Positions 8,081 to 18,681 are shown, counted from the first letter of the stretch. The stretch is 64,000 nt of DNA from an uncultured Pantoea sp. (GCA_913778495.1 CAJYVD010000031.1:1-64000), one strand, 5' to 3'. The notes: a model not told the origin generated them from the letters alone. Numbers and translations are program-made.

Positions 8081-9760
8081 ATGAAAACAGTAAAAACTCC
8101 TACGCGCTGGAACAGCGGTGCCGATCTGGTGGTCGCCCAGCTGGAAACGCAGGGCGTTAAGCATGTCTTTGGCATCCCCGGCGCGAAAATCGACAAAGTC
8201 TTTGATTCGCTGGTGGACTCTCCTATCCAACTCATTCCCGTACGCCACGAAGCCAACGCTGCGTTTATGGCCGCGGCTGTGGGCCGGCTAACGGGCAAAG
8301 CGGGCGTGGCGCTGGTGACGTCCGGGCCAGGGTGCGCCAATCTTGTCACCGGCATGGCCACGGCCACCAGTGAAGGCGATCCTTTAGTGGCATTGGGCGG
8401 CGCGGTGAAACGGGCCGACAGCGCCAAACAGGTTCATCAGAGCCTGGACACGGTGGCCATGTTTCGTCCGGTCACCAAATTTGCCGTTGAGGTCACCGAT
8501 GCGCCCGCGCTGGCGGAGTGCGTCTCTAACGCTTTTCGGCAGGCGGAAAACGGCCGCGGCGGTGCGGCCTTTGTGAGTCTGCCGCAGGACATTGTCGATC
8601 AGCCGGTCACCGGCGCGCCGTTGCAAACGTCCGGTCACATCCAGCTGGGCGCCGCGCCGGACGCGCTCATCGACGCGGTCAGCCGTGAAATCGCCCGGGC
8701 GAAAAATCCGGTGATCCTGCTGGGGCTGATGGCCAGTCAACCGGAAAACAGCGAGGCCATTCACGCGCTGCTGAGTAAAACGCAGATCCCGGTCACCAGC
8801 ACCTATCAGGCGGCGGGCGCGGTGCGCCAGGCGCACTTTTCCCGCTTTGCTGGTCGCGTGGGGCTGTTTAACAACCAGGCCGGCGATCGCTTACTGCAGC
8901 AGGCCGATTTGATCATCACCATCGGCTACAGTCCGGTGGAATACGAACCGGCGATGTGGAACAGCGGCAGCGCCATTTTGGTCCACATTGACGTGCTGCC
9001 TGCCGACACCGATAACCGCTATCTGCCTGATGCCGAACTGGTCGGAGATATTGCGCAGACGGTGCGTAAGATCGCCGATCGTGTCACGAGCCCGCTGCAG
9101 CTGAGCGAGGCGAGCGCCGCGGTGCTCAACGATCGCCAACAGCAGCGTCAACTGCTGGCGCTGCAAGGAGCGAGTCTGGACCAGTTCGCCCTGCATCCGC
9201 TGCGCATTGTGCGCGCCATGCAGGATATCGTGAACAGCGATGTGAGTCTGACGGTGGACATGGGCAGCTTCCATATCTGGATAGCCCGCTATTTGTATAG
9301 CTTCCGGGCGCGTCAAATCATGATTTCCAATGGACAACAGACTATGGGCGTTGCGCTGCCGTGGGCCATTGGTGCCTGGCTGGTGGATCCCTCACGCAAA
9401 GTGGTGTCGGTGTCCGGCGATGGCGGCTTCCTGCAATCCAGCATGGAGCTGGAGACCGCCGTCAGGCTGGGTGCCAACATTTTGCACATTATTTGGGTCG
9501 ATAACGCCTACAACATGGTGGCGATCCAGGAGGAGAAAAAATACCAGCGCGTCTCCGGCGTTCAGTTTGGCCCGGTGGACTTCAAGGCCTATGCCGAAGC
9601 GTTTGGGGCTGCGGGCTTTGCCGTCAACAGCGCTGCGGAACTCGAGCCGACCCTGCGGCGCGCCATGGAGGTTAACGGCCCGGCGGTGGTCGCGGTGCCG
9701 GTTGATTATCGCGATAACCCGCTCCTGATGAGCCAGCTTCATTTGAGCCAGATCCTGTAA
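8081..9760 (+). CDS. budB: Catabolic acetolactate synthase
   Basis: 559 residues with the three-domain thiamine diphosphate enzyme fold: N-terminal Pyr domain ([31 protein letters not shown]), central domain, and C-terminal PP domain with the ThDP/Mg motif [19 protein letters not shown] to NAYN. It condenses two pyruvates to 2-acetolactate. It is of the FAD-independent catabolic type (AlsS/BudB) by overall sequence and operon context, not the valine-pathway type. The ribosome site GAAGAGG precedes ATG 8081. Middle gene of the operon. Confidence 0.95.
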   Translation: MKTVKTPTRWNSGADLVVAQLETQGVKHVFGIPGAKIDKVFDSLVDSPIQLIPVRHEANAAFMAAAVGRLTGKAGVALVTSGPGCANLVTGMATATSEGDPLVALGGAVKRADSAKQVHQSLDTVAMFRPVTKFAVEVTDAPALAECVSNAFRQAENGRGGAAFVSLPQDIVDQPVTGAPLQTSGHIQLGAAPDALIDAVSREIARAKNPVILLGLMASQPENSEAIHALLSKTQIPVTSTYQAAGAVRQAHFSRFAGRVGLFNNQAGDRLLQQADLIITIGYSPVEYEPAMWNSGSAILVHIDVLPADTDNRYLPDAELVGDIAQTVRKIADRVTSPLQLSEASAAVLNDRQQQRQLLALQGASLDQFALHPLRIVRAMQDIVNSDVSLTVDMGSFHIWIARYLYSFRARQIMISNGQQTMGVALPWAIGAWLVDPSRKVVSVSGDGGFLQSSMELETAVRLGANILHIIWVDNAYNMVAIQEEKKYQRVSGVQFGPVDFKAYAEAFGAAGFAVNSAAELEPTLRRAMEVNGPAVVAVPVDYRDNPLLMSQLHLSQIL

Positions 9761-10558
<798 letters not shown>

Positions 10559-10572
10559 GTGGCCCGGCCCTT

Positions 10573-10630
10573 CCCCGCCATCGATAAAAGCGATGGCGGG
10601 GAAGATCACCGGCGCGGTCATCGCGCCGGG
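10573..10630. terminator. Two hairpins between convergent budC and the PQQ dehydrogenase gene
   Basis: CCCCGCCATCG-7-CGATGGCGGGG at 10573-10601 and a second GC-rich stem, CACCGGCGCG-5-CGCGCCGGGTG, at about 10608-10631. Neither has a long T run, so they are probable bidirectional transcription barriers rather than textbook terminators. Confidence 0.5.
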
Positions 10631-10633
10631 TGC

Positions 10634-12727
10634 TTATTGCGGCAGCGCGTAAACCACCACCTGATCGCCCACCTGATCCTTCAGAATGGTATTACCGCCA
10701 GCCACAAAGGCCACATATTGACGGCCTTTGTACTCATACACCGACGGGTTGGCCACGGCCGGCGCTTCAACTTGGTCTGACCATAGCTCTTCGCCGTTGG
10801 CTAACGAATAGGCGCGCACTTTCGCGTCCATTGACGCGCCAATAAAGATCACCCCACCGGCTGTGACCGCCGGGCCGCCAATGGTTGGCGATCCCCAGCT
10901 CTCCGGCATAAAGAAGCCGTACTGCTGCGATGCCCCCACTGGACGACGCCACTTCACGTCACCGGTGTGCATGTCCAGCGCCACAATCTCCCCAAACGGC
11001 GGCTGCCAGCACGGCATGCCGAGCCAGTTGTTGGCCACCATAAGACGCAGGCCGTAAGGCGCTCCCTCCTGAGGGGCAAAGCCGCTTTCGTTACCCGCGT
11101 TTTTATCCGCTTTATCGTAATCTTCACGGCTGTAGAGCTTCACGTACTGCACGATGTGCGACGTATTGACCACGGCAATCTGACTCTGCGGGTCAAACGC
11201 CACGCCGCCCCACTGTACGCCGCCAGCGCTGTCGGGATAGGTCAACGCCCCTTCGCCTTGGGTGGTCGGTGGCGTGTACATACCTTCATAGCTCAGCTTA
11301 TCCCACAAGCGCGAGCACTGTCCGGCACCCACAATATCCGCCAGCTTCCAGATTGCCGGTTTTTTAGACTGATCGAGCAGCGGTGCGGGTTTGGTCGGGA
11401 AGGGCTGAGTAGGCGAAAGCTTTTCGCCCTGCACCGAGCCATCGCCCTGCGGCACCGGACGCTCCTCAATCGGCCATACATCCTCGCCGGTGAGGCGATT
11501 GACCACGAACAGGAAGCCCTGCTTGGTCGCCTGAATCAGCGCCGGGATCTGCTTGCCGTTGACGGTGATATCCATCAGCGTCGGCGCGGAGTTGATATCG
11601 TAATCCCATACGTCGTGGTGCACCCACTGGCGCGACCACACCACTTTTCCGGTGTTGATATCCAGCGCGGTGGTCGAGGTGGCCAGCGGAATGGGTGCGG
11701 TGCGGTTGCCGCCCCAATAGTTGGGCGACGGCGAGGAAACGGGCAGATACACCAAGCCATTTGCCTCGTCGGCCGACATGTGCGTCCAGACGTTGGCCGT
11801 GCCGGTGCGCGCACGAATGTCAGCGGGCAGGGCTTCGAATGTCCATTCGCGCTCACCCGTTTTGGCGTTGATAGCGAACACCGTGCCCGGAGGCGCTTCG
11901 GCGTAGGCCCAATCTTTACCCGCCCAGCCTATCAGCAGATGATCGCCGACGACGGTAGGCGGTTGCAGCAGCGAAAGCGGGTATTTGGCGTTAACGGTGT
12001 TCCACTGATCCACATTGAGCACGCCGTGGTCCGCAAAGTTCTCACACGGTTTGCCCGAATCGGCGTCCAGCGCGTAAAGTTTGGCATCCACGGTGCCCAT
12101 ATAAACGATTTTCTGACACGCTTCGCCAGCCACGGGCTGCTTTGCCTGCCAGTAAGAAACACCACGATTTTTCAGCACAGGCTGCGTCAACGCCTTACGC
12201 GGTGATTTTGTGTCGTAATGCCATTTCTCTTTGCCGGTGCCGGGATCCAGGGCAATCAGCCGATCGAAAGGTGTCCCAATGTAGATCGTCTCATTGGCAA
12301 AAATGGGTGTGGCTGACCAGACGGTCGCGGGCGTATCGCCTTTGCCGTCCGACACGTCGCCGGTGTGAAACTCCCATACTTTTTTCAACTTGCCGACGTT
12401 CTCTGCGGTGATCTGCTTGAGTGGGCTGTATTTCTGTGCGTTTAGCTGGCCGTGAAAGCTGTCCCAGGTGGCGCTTTGCGGTACCAGCGGCGAGCCAGGA
12501 TGCGCGGCAGCGTCCGCGCCTTGCCCCTTCTCGCCAGACGACGCTTCATCCGTGGTGTGGGTGGTGCCAGGCGACTGTTGATCGGCGGCATCTACGTTGA
12601 GTTTCTCTTGAGTGCCCTGCGAGGCTTCGGTCGCGTTATCCTGGGCCTGTAAGGTAAGCGGGGTCACCAGCAGAGCCAGGGCGGTAAGGCTGCTTTTCAG
12701 CAGCGGTGTGGCGTGAGTGTATGACAC
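10634..12727 (-). CDS. Periplasmic PQQ-dependent dehydrogenase (glucose/quinate/polyol type)
   Basis: 697 residues: signal peptide (LTALALLVTPLTLQAQ), a low-complexity acidic/polar linker (residues about 28-75), then an eight-bladed beta-propeller of the membrane-bound PQQ dehydrogenase family. Hallmarks are WDSFHGQLNAQKYSPL, VWSATPIFANETIYIGTPFD, ALDPGTGKEKWHYD, WTHMSADEANGLVYLPV and WVHHDVWDYDI. The usual five-helix N-terminal membrane domain is absent. A small membrane protein is encoded just 10 bp upstream and may replace it. Substrate is uncertain: glucose, quinate/shikimate and inositol enzymes share this fold. GTG start at 12727 with GAGG eight bases upstream. Confidence 0.82.
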   Translation of the reverse strand: MSYTHATPLLKSSLTALALLVTPLTLQAQDNATEASQGTQEKLNVDAADQQSPGTTHTTDEASSGEKGQGADAAAHPGSPLVPQSATWDSFHGQLNAQKYSPLKQITAENVGKLKKVWEFHTGDVSDGKGDTPATVWSATPIFANETIYIGTPFDRLIALDPGTGKEKWHYDTKSPRKALTQPVLKNRGVSYWQAKQPVAGEACQKIVYMGTVDAKLYALDADSGKPCENFADHGVLNVDQWNTVNAKYPLSLLQPPTVVGDHLLIGWAGKDWAYAEAPPGTVFAINAKTGEREWTFEALPADIRARTGTANVWTHMSADEANGLVYLPVSSPSPNYWGGNRTAPIPLATSTTALDINTGKVVWSRQWVHHDVWDYDINSAPTLMDITVNGKQIPALIQATKQGFLFVVNRLTGEDVWPIEERPVPQGDGSVQGEKLSPTQPFPTKPAPLLDQSKKPAIWKLADIVGAGQCSRLWDKLSYEGMYTPPTTQGEGALTYPDSAGGVQWGGVAFDPQSQIAVVNTSHIVQYVKLYSREDYDKADKNAGNESGFAPQEGAPYGLRLMVANNWLGMPCWQPPFGEIVALDMHTGDVKWRRPVGASQQYGFFMPESWGSPTIGGPAVTAGGVIFIGASMDAKVRAYSLANGEELWSDQVEAPAVANPSVYEYKGRQYVAFVAGGNTILKDQVGDQVVVYALPQ

Positions 12728-12737
12728 GGGCGGTTCC

Positions 12738-13103
12738 TCAGTCTCTAACGTAGCGTGATGATTGCGTGGCGCGGCGGCTGAGGAGAATTAACCCCACTAA
12801 GCCGAGCACCATGGCAGCGGTAATGAGTCCTTGATGCAGCAGCAAGGCGGCAAACCCGATACCGATCAGCACAAACAGCGTGACAATAATGCAGAACAGG
12901 CGCGCGCCATGGCGCACGGTGCGACGCAGCGCAAGCGTCAGCAGCGCTAAAACGACGCTGGCGATGACAACGCCCAGTGCGCCGAGGGTACCGGTCACGC
13001 CGGTTAACGGCGTGAGCCAGGCATAGAGCGCGAGCCCAAAACTCACGAGTGACGCCAGGAGCAGCAGCAGGCTGCCCAGGCGGGAAGATGACGTGTGCGA
13101 CAT
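12738..13103 (-). CDS. Small four-helix membrane protein, possible anchor of the PQQ dehydrogenase
   Basis: 121 residues with four predicted membrane spans: GSLLLLLASLVSFGLALYAW, GALGVVIASVVLALLTLAL, FCIIVTLFVLIGIGFAALLL and AAMVLGLVGLILL. I start it at ATG 13103 (MSHTSSSRLG), which has GGGG about ten bases upstream; a longer in-frame start exists at 13190 but would add a non-membrane leader. It is co-oriented with the PQQ dehydrogenase and lies 10 bp upstream of it. Membrane-bound family members carry an N-terminal five-helix domain that binds ubiquinone, so this may be that domain as a separate chain. This role is inferred from position and topology only. Confidence 0.7.
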   Translation of the reverse strand: MSHTSSSRLGSLLLLLASLVSFGLALYAWLTPLTGVTGTLGALGVVIASVVLALLTLALRRTVRHGARLFCIIVTLFVLIGIGFAALLLHQGLITAAMVLGLVGLILLSRRATQSSRYVRD

Positions 13104-13397
13104 ACCCAGTAATCCCCTGTTAGAAACGCCATAGAAAGCGGCAATCATACCCGCGCGCTGAGACCATTTAAGCGTGCTTGCTGTCGTCAACGCGTTAACG
13201 CCGTGAAGTATAGATGAGATGCATTTAATCGCTTTTTAACCACGCACCGCGTGACATCAGGGCGACCAGATGGCGCATTGCGCGTAGCCAAAGCGAGGCG
13301 CCGCAAGGGAAAAATGTCCTTTGGCGCTGTCATAACCTTAGACCATGCGCATAATTGATGTATGATCTCTGGCTGCCTGCACTCATAACCGACACTT

Positions 13398-14951
13398 ATG
13401 CGAAAAAATACGCTTCGCGCCCCTGGCCGGACGCTGTTCAAGACCCCTTTGGGCAAGAGCATGGCTCTGTTTTTACTGCTCACCAGCCTGTTTGTGATTG
13501 CCATTAATGCCTGGGCGCTCTGGAACTCGTGGCAACAAACCATCAGCGAAAAAAAGGACGATGCACGCAATCTCTCTGTCTCGTTGGCTAAACAGGCAGA
13601 AGATGCCTTTTTACAGGTGGATATCACCCTGGCGGACGCCGTCAGGCAGCTGCGTCAGCGCGGAAATGACTATGCGGCGACGCCCGCCTTTCTGCATCAG
13701 CTGAAAGAGCAGCAAAGCAAGCTGCCGCAGCTGCACGGTCTGTTTGTTTACGACACGCAGGGGCACTGGATCGCGTCATCGGGCAACTTTGTCCCCACGA
13801 ATGCCAGTAACGCCGATCGCGACTATTTCATTTGGCATCGTCTGCACAACGACACCAACCTGTTGATTAGCCGAGTGATACGCAGCCGTTCAACCGGCGA
13901 TCTGGTGATCCCGGTGTCGGTTCGGCTGAATGATGCGGCCGGGAATTTTGCCGGTGTGGCGCTGGCCACCGTTCGCGTGGACTACTTTCGGCAGTATTAC
14001 AATTATTTTGCGTTGGGCAATAAAGACACGCTGGGGCTCATTCTGGCTGACGCCAGCGCACTTTACGTGCGCCCCTTCCCGGATGCGTATATCGGGAGAG
14101 TATTATCCGCGAGCCCCCTGTTTAAAACGGAGCTCAAGGCGGCGTCCAGCGGCAACGCCATGTGGCGATCTACCCTTGACGGTGTGGTGCGGGTATTTGG
14201 TTTTACGCGCCTGGAGCGCTACCCGCTGATTGTCACCGCTGGCTACGATCTCGATACCATCCGCATGCACTGGATGGCCGGCAATCTGATTAACGTGCTG
14301 CTAAACCTGGCGCTGCTGTTCGCCATCACCGGCATGGGCGTAATGGTGCTGCGCCAGGTGGGCACCAACGCCAGGAGTCAAATTGAGCTGACCTTTGTGC
14401 GTGATGAGCTCACCAGTATCAACCACACCCTACAGTCGCTGGCGCTGGTCGATGGTCTGACTGGCCTGGCAAATCGCCGCCAGTTTGACGCACTACTGGA
14501 GCAGGCGCTGTTGCGATCGCACAAAAGCGGTGACCCGCTGGCGCTGGTAATGATCGATGTGGATCATTTCAGGCTCTATAACGAAACCTACGGGCATGTT
14601 GCCGCCGATGAGTGTCTGCAGGATATCGCCCAGGCGTTAAAAGAGAGTGTCCATTACCAGGGGGATGTGGTGGCGCGTTACGGTGGGGAAGCCTTTGCCC
14701 TCATCATGCCCAATACCGATCGAACCGAAGCAATGATTGTGGCCGAGCGGGCGGTGAGTGCCGTGCGCGAATTGGGCATTGCCCATGAGACATCAGGCCT
14801 GCCGGCGGGTGTGGTGACCATCAGCGCGGGATGCAGCGCACTGTTTGCTGAAGGGCGCGAAACGGATGCGGAGACGCTGATTAAAGCTGCCCAGCAGGCA
14901 CTCCAGCAGGCGAAGCGCACGGGGCGCGATCGTGCCTGTGCGGCGGTCTGA
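13398..14951 (+). CDS. Membrane diguanylate cyclase with periplasmic Cache-type sensor
   Basis: 517 residues: a membrane span at about 23-45 (LFLLLTSLFVIAINAWALW), a periplasmic dCache-like domain (about 50-290), a second span (LINVLLNLALLFAITGMGVM) and a C-terminal GGDEF domain. The signature is GGEAF in ARYGGEAFALIMPNTD, with Ala where Glu is usual. The metal Asp is present in VMIDVDHFRLYN. The inhibitory RxxD site is lost (YQGD). It would make c-di-GMP in response to a small periplasmic ligand, if active. Monocistronic; start ATG 13398. Confidence 0.88.
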   Translation: MRKNTLRAPGRTLFKTPLGKSMALFLLLTSLFVIAINAWALWNSWQQTISEKKDDARNLSVSLAKQAEDAFLQVDITLADAVRQLRQRGNDYAATPAFLHQLKEQQSKLPQLHGLFVYDTQGHWIASSGNFVPTNASNADRDYFIWHRLHNDTNLLISRVIRSRSTGDLVIPVSVRLNDAAGNFAGVALATVRVDYFRQYYNYFALGNKDTLGLILADASALYVRPFPDAYIGRVLSASPLFKTELKAASSGNAMWRSTLDGVVRVFGFTRLERYPLIVTAGYDLDTIRMHWMAGNLINVLLNLALLFAITGMGVMVLRQVGTNARSQIELTFVRDELTSINHTLQSLALVDGLTGLANRRQFDALLEQALLRSHKSGDPLALVMIDVDHFRLYNETYGHVAADECLQDIAQALKESVHYQGDVVARYGGEAFALIMPNTDRTEAMIVAERAVSAVRELGIAHETSGLPAGVVTISAGCSALFAEGRETDAETLIKAAQQALQQAKRTGRDRACAAV

Positions 14952-15009
14952 CGCGTCACCACGCCGCATGACGTAGCCCTTAACAGCGACCCACTGAATT
15001 CTCTGGTGT

Positions 15010-15035
15010 TTAATGATAATGGCAATTATTCTTAT
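15010..15035. promoter_or_regulatory. Fur-box-like operator
   Basis: TTAATGATAATGGCAATTATTC lies about 45 bp before the binding-protein start and resembles the Fur consensus GATAATGATAATCATTATC in both half-sites. It would repress the downstream gene in iron-replete cells. Judged by eye, not scored. Confidence 0.55.
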
Positions 15036-15074
15036 TCGCCTTGCAGGGTTCTTTTGCTCACTTAGGGGAATAAA

Positions 15075-16184
15075 ATGGGTCGCAACCTGATGAAAGGTTT
15101 CCTGTTATTAGGCTGTTTGTTGGCCAGCGGAGCCAGCTTCGCTGAGGTTATTACACTCAACGATGCCGCTGGGCGTGATGTGAAAGTGGATGTTCCGGTA
15201 AAACGCGCGGTGCTGGGCTTCTATTTTGAAGATTATATGGCGGTAGGCGGTGAAAAGGCCTATGACCACGTGGTGGGTATTTCGCGTGAAGCTTGGCGCG
15301 GCAAGGTGCCGGCGAACTGGAACATGTACGTAAACCACCGCCCTTCTCTGGCCACCATTCCGGATATCGGCGAGATTGATCTGCACAATGTCTCCATTGA
15401 GAAGCTGATCAGCCTGAAGCCGGACGTGGTGATCCTCGCTAACTGGCAATATATTGCGCTGAAAGCCGAAGTGGCCGAACTGGAAAAACTTCATATTCCG
15501 GTGGTGGTGGTGGATTACAATGCCCAGACGGTGGCGCAGCACGTCAAATCAACCCATATTTTTGGCCAGCTAACCGGTAATACTGCCCGCGCTAATGAAC
15601 TGGCTGATTTTTATCAGTCCAGCATCGCTGAAGTGCAAAAACGCGTCAGCGCCGCGCACCAGGCCAAGCCCAAAGTCTATTTTGAATTTGGCAATCGCGG
15701 GCCCGGTGAGTATTCCTTTACCTACGGTAAAAATATGTGGGGCGCCATGCTCGATCTGGCCGGTGGCAATAATATTGCTGCCCCTTATATTGAGTGGTGG
15801 GGAAAATTGAATCCGGAGAAAGTGCTGGCATCCAGTCCGGATGTGCTGTTCTTTTCTGGCAGAGAGGATAACGCTATCGCTTCGGCGCTGCCGATGGGCG
15901 TAGGGGTAAAAAAAGCGGATGCGGAAGCCAAGCTCGCGGCATTTACTCAACGACCGGGCTGGAGCGATTTCCCAGCGGTAAAAAATCACCGTGTATTTGC
16001 GGTTTACCAAGGCGCTTCGCGTACTTTATCGGATTTTGCCATGGTGCAGTTTATTGCGAAATCGCTTTATCCGGCACAATTTGCCGATGTTGATCCGGTA
16101 AAAAATTACCTTGATTACTACAAAAAATATTTACCGGTAGTCCCGGTCGGAACATTCGCTATTTCGCTCCAACCTGAACAATAA
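15075..16184 (+). CDS. Periplasmic iron-siderophore type substrate-binding protein
   Basis: 369 residues with a signal peptide (MKGFLLLGCLLASGASFA) and the TroA/FhuD-like fold: DAAGRDVKVDVPVKRAVLGF near the N-terminus, then VSIEKLISLKPDVVILANW and the long connecting helix. Such proteins deliver ferric siderophores, heme or cobalamin to an inner-membrane ABC importer. No permease or ATPase gene is nearby, so it must work with a transporter encoded elsewhere. A Fur-box-like site upstream supports iron control. The ligand cannot be told from sequence. RBS GGGGAAT before ATG 15075. Confidence 0.82.
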   Translation: MGRNLMKGFLLLGCLLASGASFAEVITLNDAAGRDVKVDVPVKRAVLGFYFEDYMAVGGEKAYDHVVGISREAWRGKVPANWNMYVNHRPSLATIPDIGEIDLHNVSIEKLISLKPDVVILANWQYIALKAEVAELEKLHIPVVVVDYNAQTVAQHVKSTHIFGQLTGNTARANELADFYQSSIAEVQKRVSAAHQAKPKVYFEFGNRGPGEYSFTYGKNMWGAMLDLAGGNNIAAPYIEWWGKLNPEKVLASSPDVLFFSGREDNAIASALPMGVGVKKADAEAKLAAFTQRPGWSDFPAVKNHRVFAVYQGASRTLSDFAMVQFIAKSLYPAQFADVDPVKNYLDYYKKYLPVVPVGTFAISLQPEQ

Positions 16185-16593
16185 CCAGGTCGGGCATTGC
16201 CGATACAAATAATCGGCAGTGCCCGACGCGTTGTTGGCTTAGCCGCCATTTGACACCGCCTGCGAGGTAATATGTCGCGATCGTAAGGCGGACAAATGTT
16301 CAACTCCGTTCCCCCATGCTTAATTTCTTTTCGCCTGGGTCGTCTTGATAACCGCTGTACATCTGAAAAAAACTATTTAACGGATTCCGTTCCCACGGCG
16401 ATGAAAGGCGTTATGCTCCCAAGTTAAAAATCTCTTAAAAACGGCACGCGTCGCGCTTTATTATTGAATAGCGATGTGATGTACTGTATTTCAGTGAGAT
16501 TAATCATCACTCCGCTCACCAGGAAAACCGTGTTTTTAATTTGTATAAAAATTTATCTTTAGCGTTCTGCGACAACCTTTTCAGGAGAAGTTA
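16185..16593. other. Intergenic region with a hairpin and the AT-rich hns promoter region
   Basis: A 14-bp stem with one wobble pair (16191-16225, CGGGCATTGCCGAT and its near complement) follows the binding-protein gene and is probably its terminator, without a T run. From 16370 to 16570 the DNA is AT-rich and likely holds the promoter of the H-NS gene. No coding sequence seen. Confidence 0.5.
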
Positions 16594-16992
16594 ATGAGTG
16601 ATTCACTTAAAGCGTTAAATAATATCCGCACGCTGCGTGCGCAGGCGCGCGAGGTTCAGCTGGCTGAGCTGGAAGAAATGCTGGAAAAATTCTCCGTCAT
16701 TGTTTCTGAACGTCGTGAAGAAGTGAACGCCAGCGAAGCCGCGGTGCGTGAAAAAGAAGAAAAGCTGGCCAAATACCGTGAGCTGTTGATGCAGGACGGT
16801 ATTGATCCTAATGAACTGCTGGGTGCACTGCAGAGCAGCGGTAAAGCTCGCGCAAAACGCGCGCCGCGCCCGGCAAAATATAAATATGTTGAAGAGGGTC
16901 AGGAAAAACAGTGGACCGGTCAGGGTCGTACACCGGCGGTTATTAAAGCTGCGCTTGACGCCGGTAAATCGCTCGATGATTTTCTGATCTAA
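16594..16992 (+). CDS. hns: Plasmid-borne H-NS family nucleoid protein
   Basis: 132 residues: an N-terminal coiled-coil oligomerisation region ([40 protein letters not shown]), a linker, and the C-terminal AT-hook-like DNA-binding domain with [20 protein letters not shown]. Plasmid H-NS copies silence AT-rich cargo genes and lower the fitness cost of the plasmid. The length and QGRTP core are typical of H-NS/StpA. RBS CAGGAGA before ATG 16594. A strong terminator follows. Confidence 0.95.
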   Translation: MSDSLKALNNIRTLRAQAREVQLAELEEMLEKFSVIVSERREEVNASEAAVREKEEKLAKYRELLMQDGIDPNELLGALQSSGKARAKRAPRPAKYKYVEEGQEKQWTGQGRTPAVIKAALDAGKSLDDFLI

Positions 16993-17010
16993 CATCTCTT
17001 ACGCGATACA

Positions 17011-17042
17011 CGCGGCGCCCGGAATATCGGCGCCGCGTTTTA
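17011..17042 (+). terminator. Terminator of hns
   Basis: CGCGGCGCC, a nine-base loop, GGCGCCGCG, then TTTTA: a 9-bp GC stem with a short T tract 18 bp after the stop codon. Confidence 0.85.
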
Positions 17043-17053
17043 ATGACATTACG

Positions 17054-17103
17054 CTTCTCTTCTCTTCTCTTCTCTTCTCTTCTCTTCTCTTCCCTTCCCT
17101 TCG
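17054..17103 (+). repeat. CTTCT pentanucleotide tract
   Basis: Seven perfect CTTCT units (17054-17088) are followed by two CTTCC units and one CTTCG. The tract lies between the hns terminator and clcA, about 150 bp upstream of the clcA start. All-pyrimidine on this strand. Such tracts change length by slippage and can alter promoter spacing. Confidence 0.9.
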
Positions 17104-17251
17104 CCCTTTGGGCCTGACGCTTCCGCCGTGATCTGTGCGTAAAATTTAGTTGCGTATTATTCGGTTATAAGTCCGATCATCCACGCTATGCTACACGACT
17201 CACTCTTTAAGCGGCGGCGACCGCATTTGCTCAGTTAAAAAAAGGAACCTG

Positions 17252-18655
17252 ATGTCGCGCGTCAATAAAAAATCAGCCGCCCTGCATCAGCAGATGGCTG
17301 GCCGTTTTCTGCTTATGCAGTCCCTTTTTCGTCGGGATTCCACGCCCGTTGCGCTATTGCTATTGGCGGCGCTGGTTGGATTGATTACCGGTTTAGTGGG
17401 CGTCGCGTTTGATCGCGCCGTGATCGCGGTAAGTCAGCTGCGCAGCGGCATGGTCGAGCGCGTCGGTGAATCCGTGCTTCTTCATGCGGTGACCGCGTTT
17501 GCCGCCGCCGCGGTGCTGGGGGCAATCGGCTATTATCTGGTGCGTCGCTTTGCTCCTGAGGCGGGCGGTTCAGGCATTCCGGAAATTGAAGGCGCGCTTG
17601 AGGGCTTACGTCCGGTGCGCTGGTGGCGCGTGTTACCGGTGAAGTTTTTTGGGGGCATGGGCGCGTTGGGCTCCGGTATGGTCTTGGGACGCGAAGGGCC
17701 GACGGTGCAAATTGGCGGAAATATTGGCGGTATGTGTGCCGACGTGCTGCGGGTTCGGGGGGCTGAATCACGGCATACGCTGTTGGCTGCAGGCGCAGCG
17801 GCCGGTTTATCTGCGGCGTTCAACGCCCCGCTGGCGGGGATCCTGTTCATTATTGAGGAGATGCGCCCGCAGTTTCGCTACAACCCAGTTTCAATCAAAG
17901 CGGTGTTTGTGGGCGTCATTGTCTCAAGCGTCGTATTTCGCCTCTGCAACGGTGATGAAACGATTATCCAGGTTGGCCAACTTCGCAACGCGCCGACCGT
18001 CACGCTGTGGCTCTATTTGCTGCTGGGCACCCTCTTTGGCGCCGTTGGCGTGGCGTTTAATCGCCTTATTTTCCTGATGCAGGATCAGTTTATGCAGCTG
18101 CATAAGGGGCGTTTGCGCCGCTGGGTGCTCTGCGGCAGCTTACTGGCGGGCATGTGTGGGCTCCTGGGCACCGTGGTGCCGCAGGCGGTCGGCGGGGGGA
18201 TCGCACTGATTCCGGATTTTGCGTCGGGTCACTATGGCATTCAGACGTTATTTTTGCTTTTTGCCTTACGCATGCTGGTGACGGTCTGCTGCTTTGCCTC
18301 TGGCGCACCGGGTGGCATTTTCGCGCCGATGTTGACGCTGGGGACGCTTTTAGGCACCTGCTATGGGCAGTTGAGTCATAGCTGGTTTCCCGATTGGCAG
18401 CTGGATCCCGCCACGTTTGCAGTCGCGGGGATGGGGGCGCTGTTCGCGGCCTCGGTCAGGGCACCGCTAACTGGCATTGTGTTGGTGCTGGAGATGACGG
18501 ATAACTATCAGCTGATCTTGCCGATGATCATTACCTGTTTGGGCGCCACATTGACGGCCCAGTTTTTTGGCGGTAAACCGCTCTATTCGGCGCTGCTGGC
18601 GCGCACGCTGGCAAAACAAGCGTCCGCTGAGCCCGCGTTACCTGACGCGCGCTGA
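17252..18655 (+). CDS. clcA: ClC-family H+/Cl- exchange transporter
   Basis: 467-residue inner-membrane protein of the ClC family. Selectivity motifs are [23 protein letters not shown] (with the gating Glu) and [14 protein letters not shown]. The inner proton Glu is present in [11 protein letters not shown], so this is an exchanger like E. coli ClcA, not a channel. ClcA supports survival of extreme acid by removing charge during proton-consuming decarboxylation. About ten or more hydrophobic helices are visible. Start ATG 17252 after AAAGGAACC. Preceded by the CTTCT tract; followed by a hairpin. Confidence 0.95.
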   Translation: MSRVNKKSAALHQQMAGRFLLMQSLFRRDSTPVALLLLAALVGLITGLVGVAFDRAVIAVSQLRSGMVERVGESVLLHAVTAFAAAAVLGAIGYYLVRRFAPEAGGSGIPEIEGALEGLRPVRWWRVLPVKFFGGMGALGSGMVLGREGPTVQIGGNIGGMCADVLRVRGAESRHTLLAAGAAAGLSAAFNAPLAGILFIIEEMRPQFRYNPVSIKAVFVGVIVSSVVFRLCNGDETIIQVGQLRNAPTVTLWLYLLLGTLFGAVGVAFNRLIFLMQDQFMQLHKGRLRRWVLCGSLLAGMCGLLGTVVPQAVGGGIALIPDFASGHYGIQTLFLLFALRMLVTVCCFASGAPGGIFAPMLTLGTLLGTCYGQLSHSWFPDWQLDPATFAVAGMGALFAASVRAPLTGIVLVLEMTDNYQLILPMIITCLGATLTAQFFGGKPLYSALLARTLAKQASAEPALPDAR

Positions 18656-18681
18656 ATCACTGCCGCTGCACGCTTGTGAGG

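Noticed and set aside
10967-12205. A 412-codon open frame opposite the PQQ dehydrogenase
   Set aside because: Its His/Arg/Gln-rich composition is typical of an antisense frame; the minus-strand product matches a known family throughout.
12142-12411. Long plus-strand open frames across the PQQ dehydrogenase gene
   Set aside because: Shadow frames of the GC-rich minus-strand gene, with no ribosome sites and no protein family features.
17054-17103. CTTCT tract as part of a CRISPR-like or coding repeat
   Set aside because: Simple pentamer repeat without spacers and outside any gene; treated as a microsatellite only.
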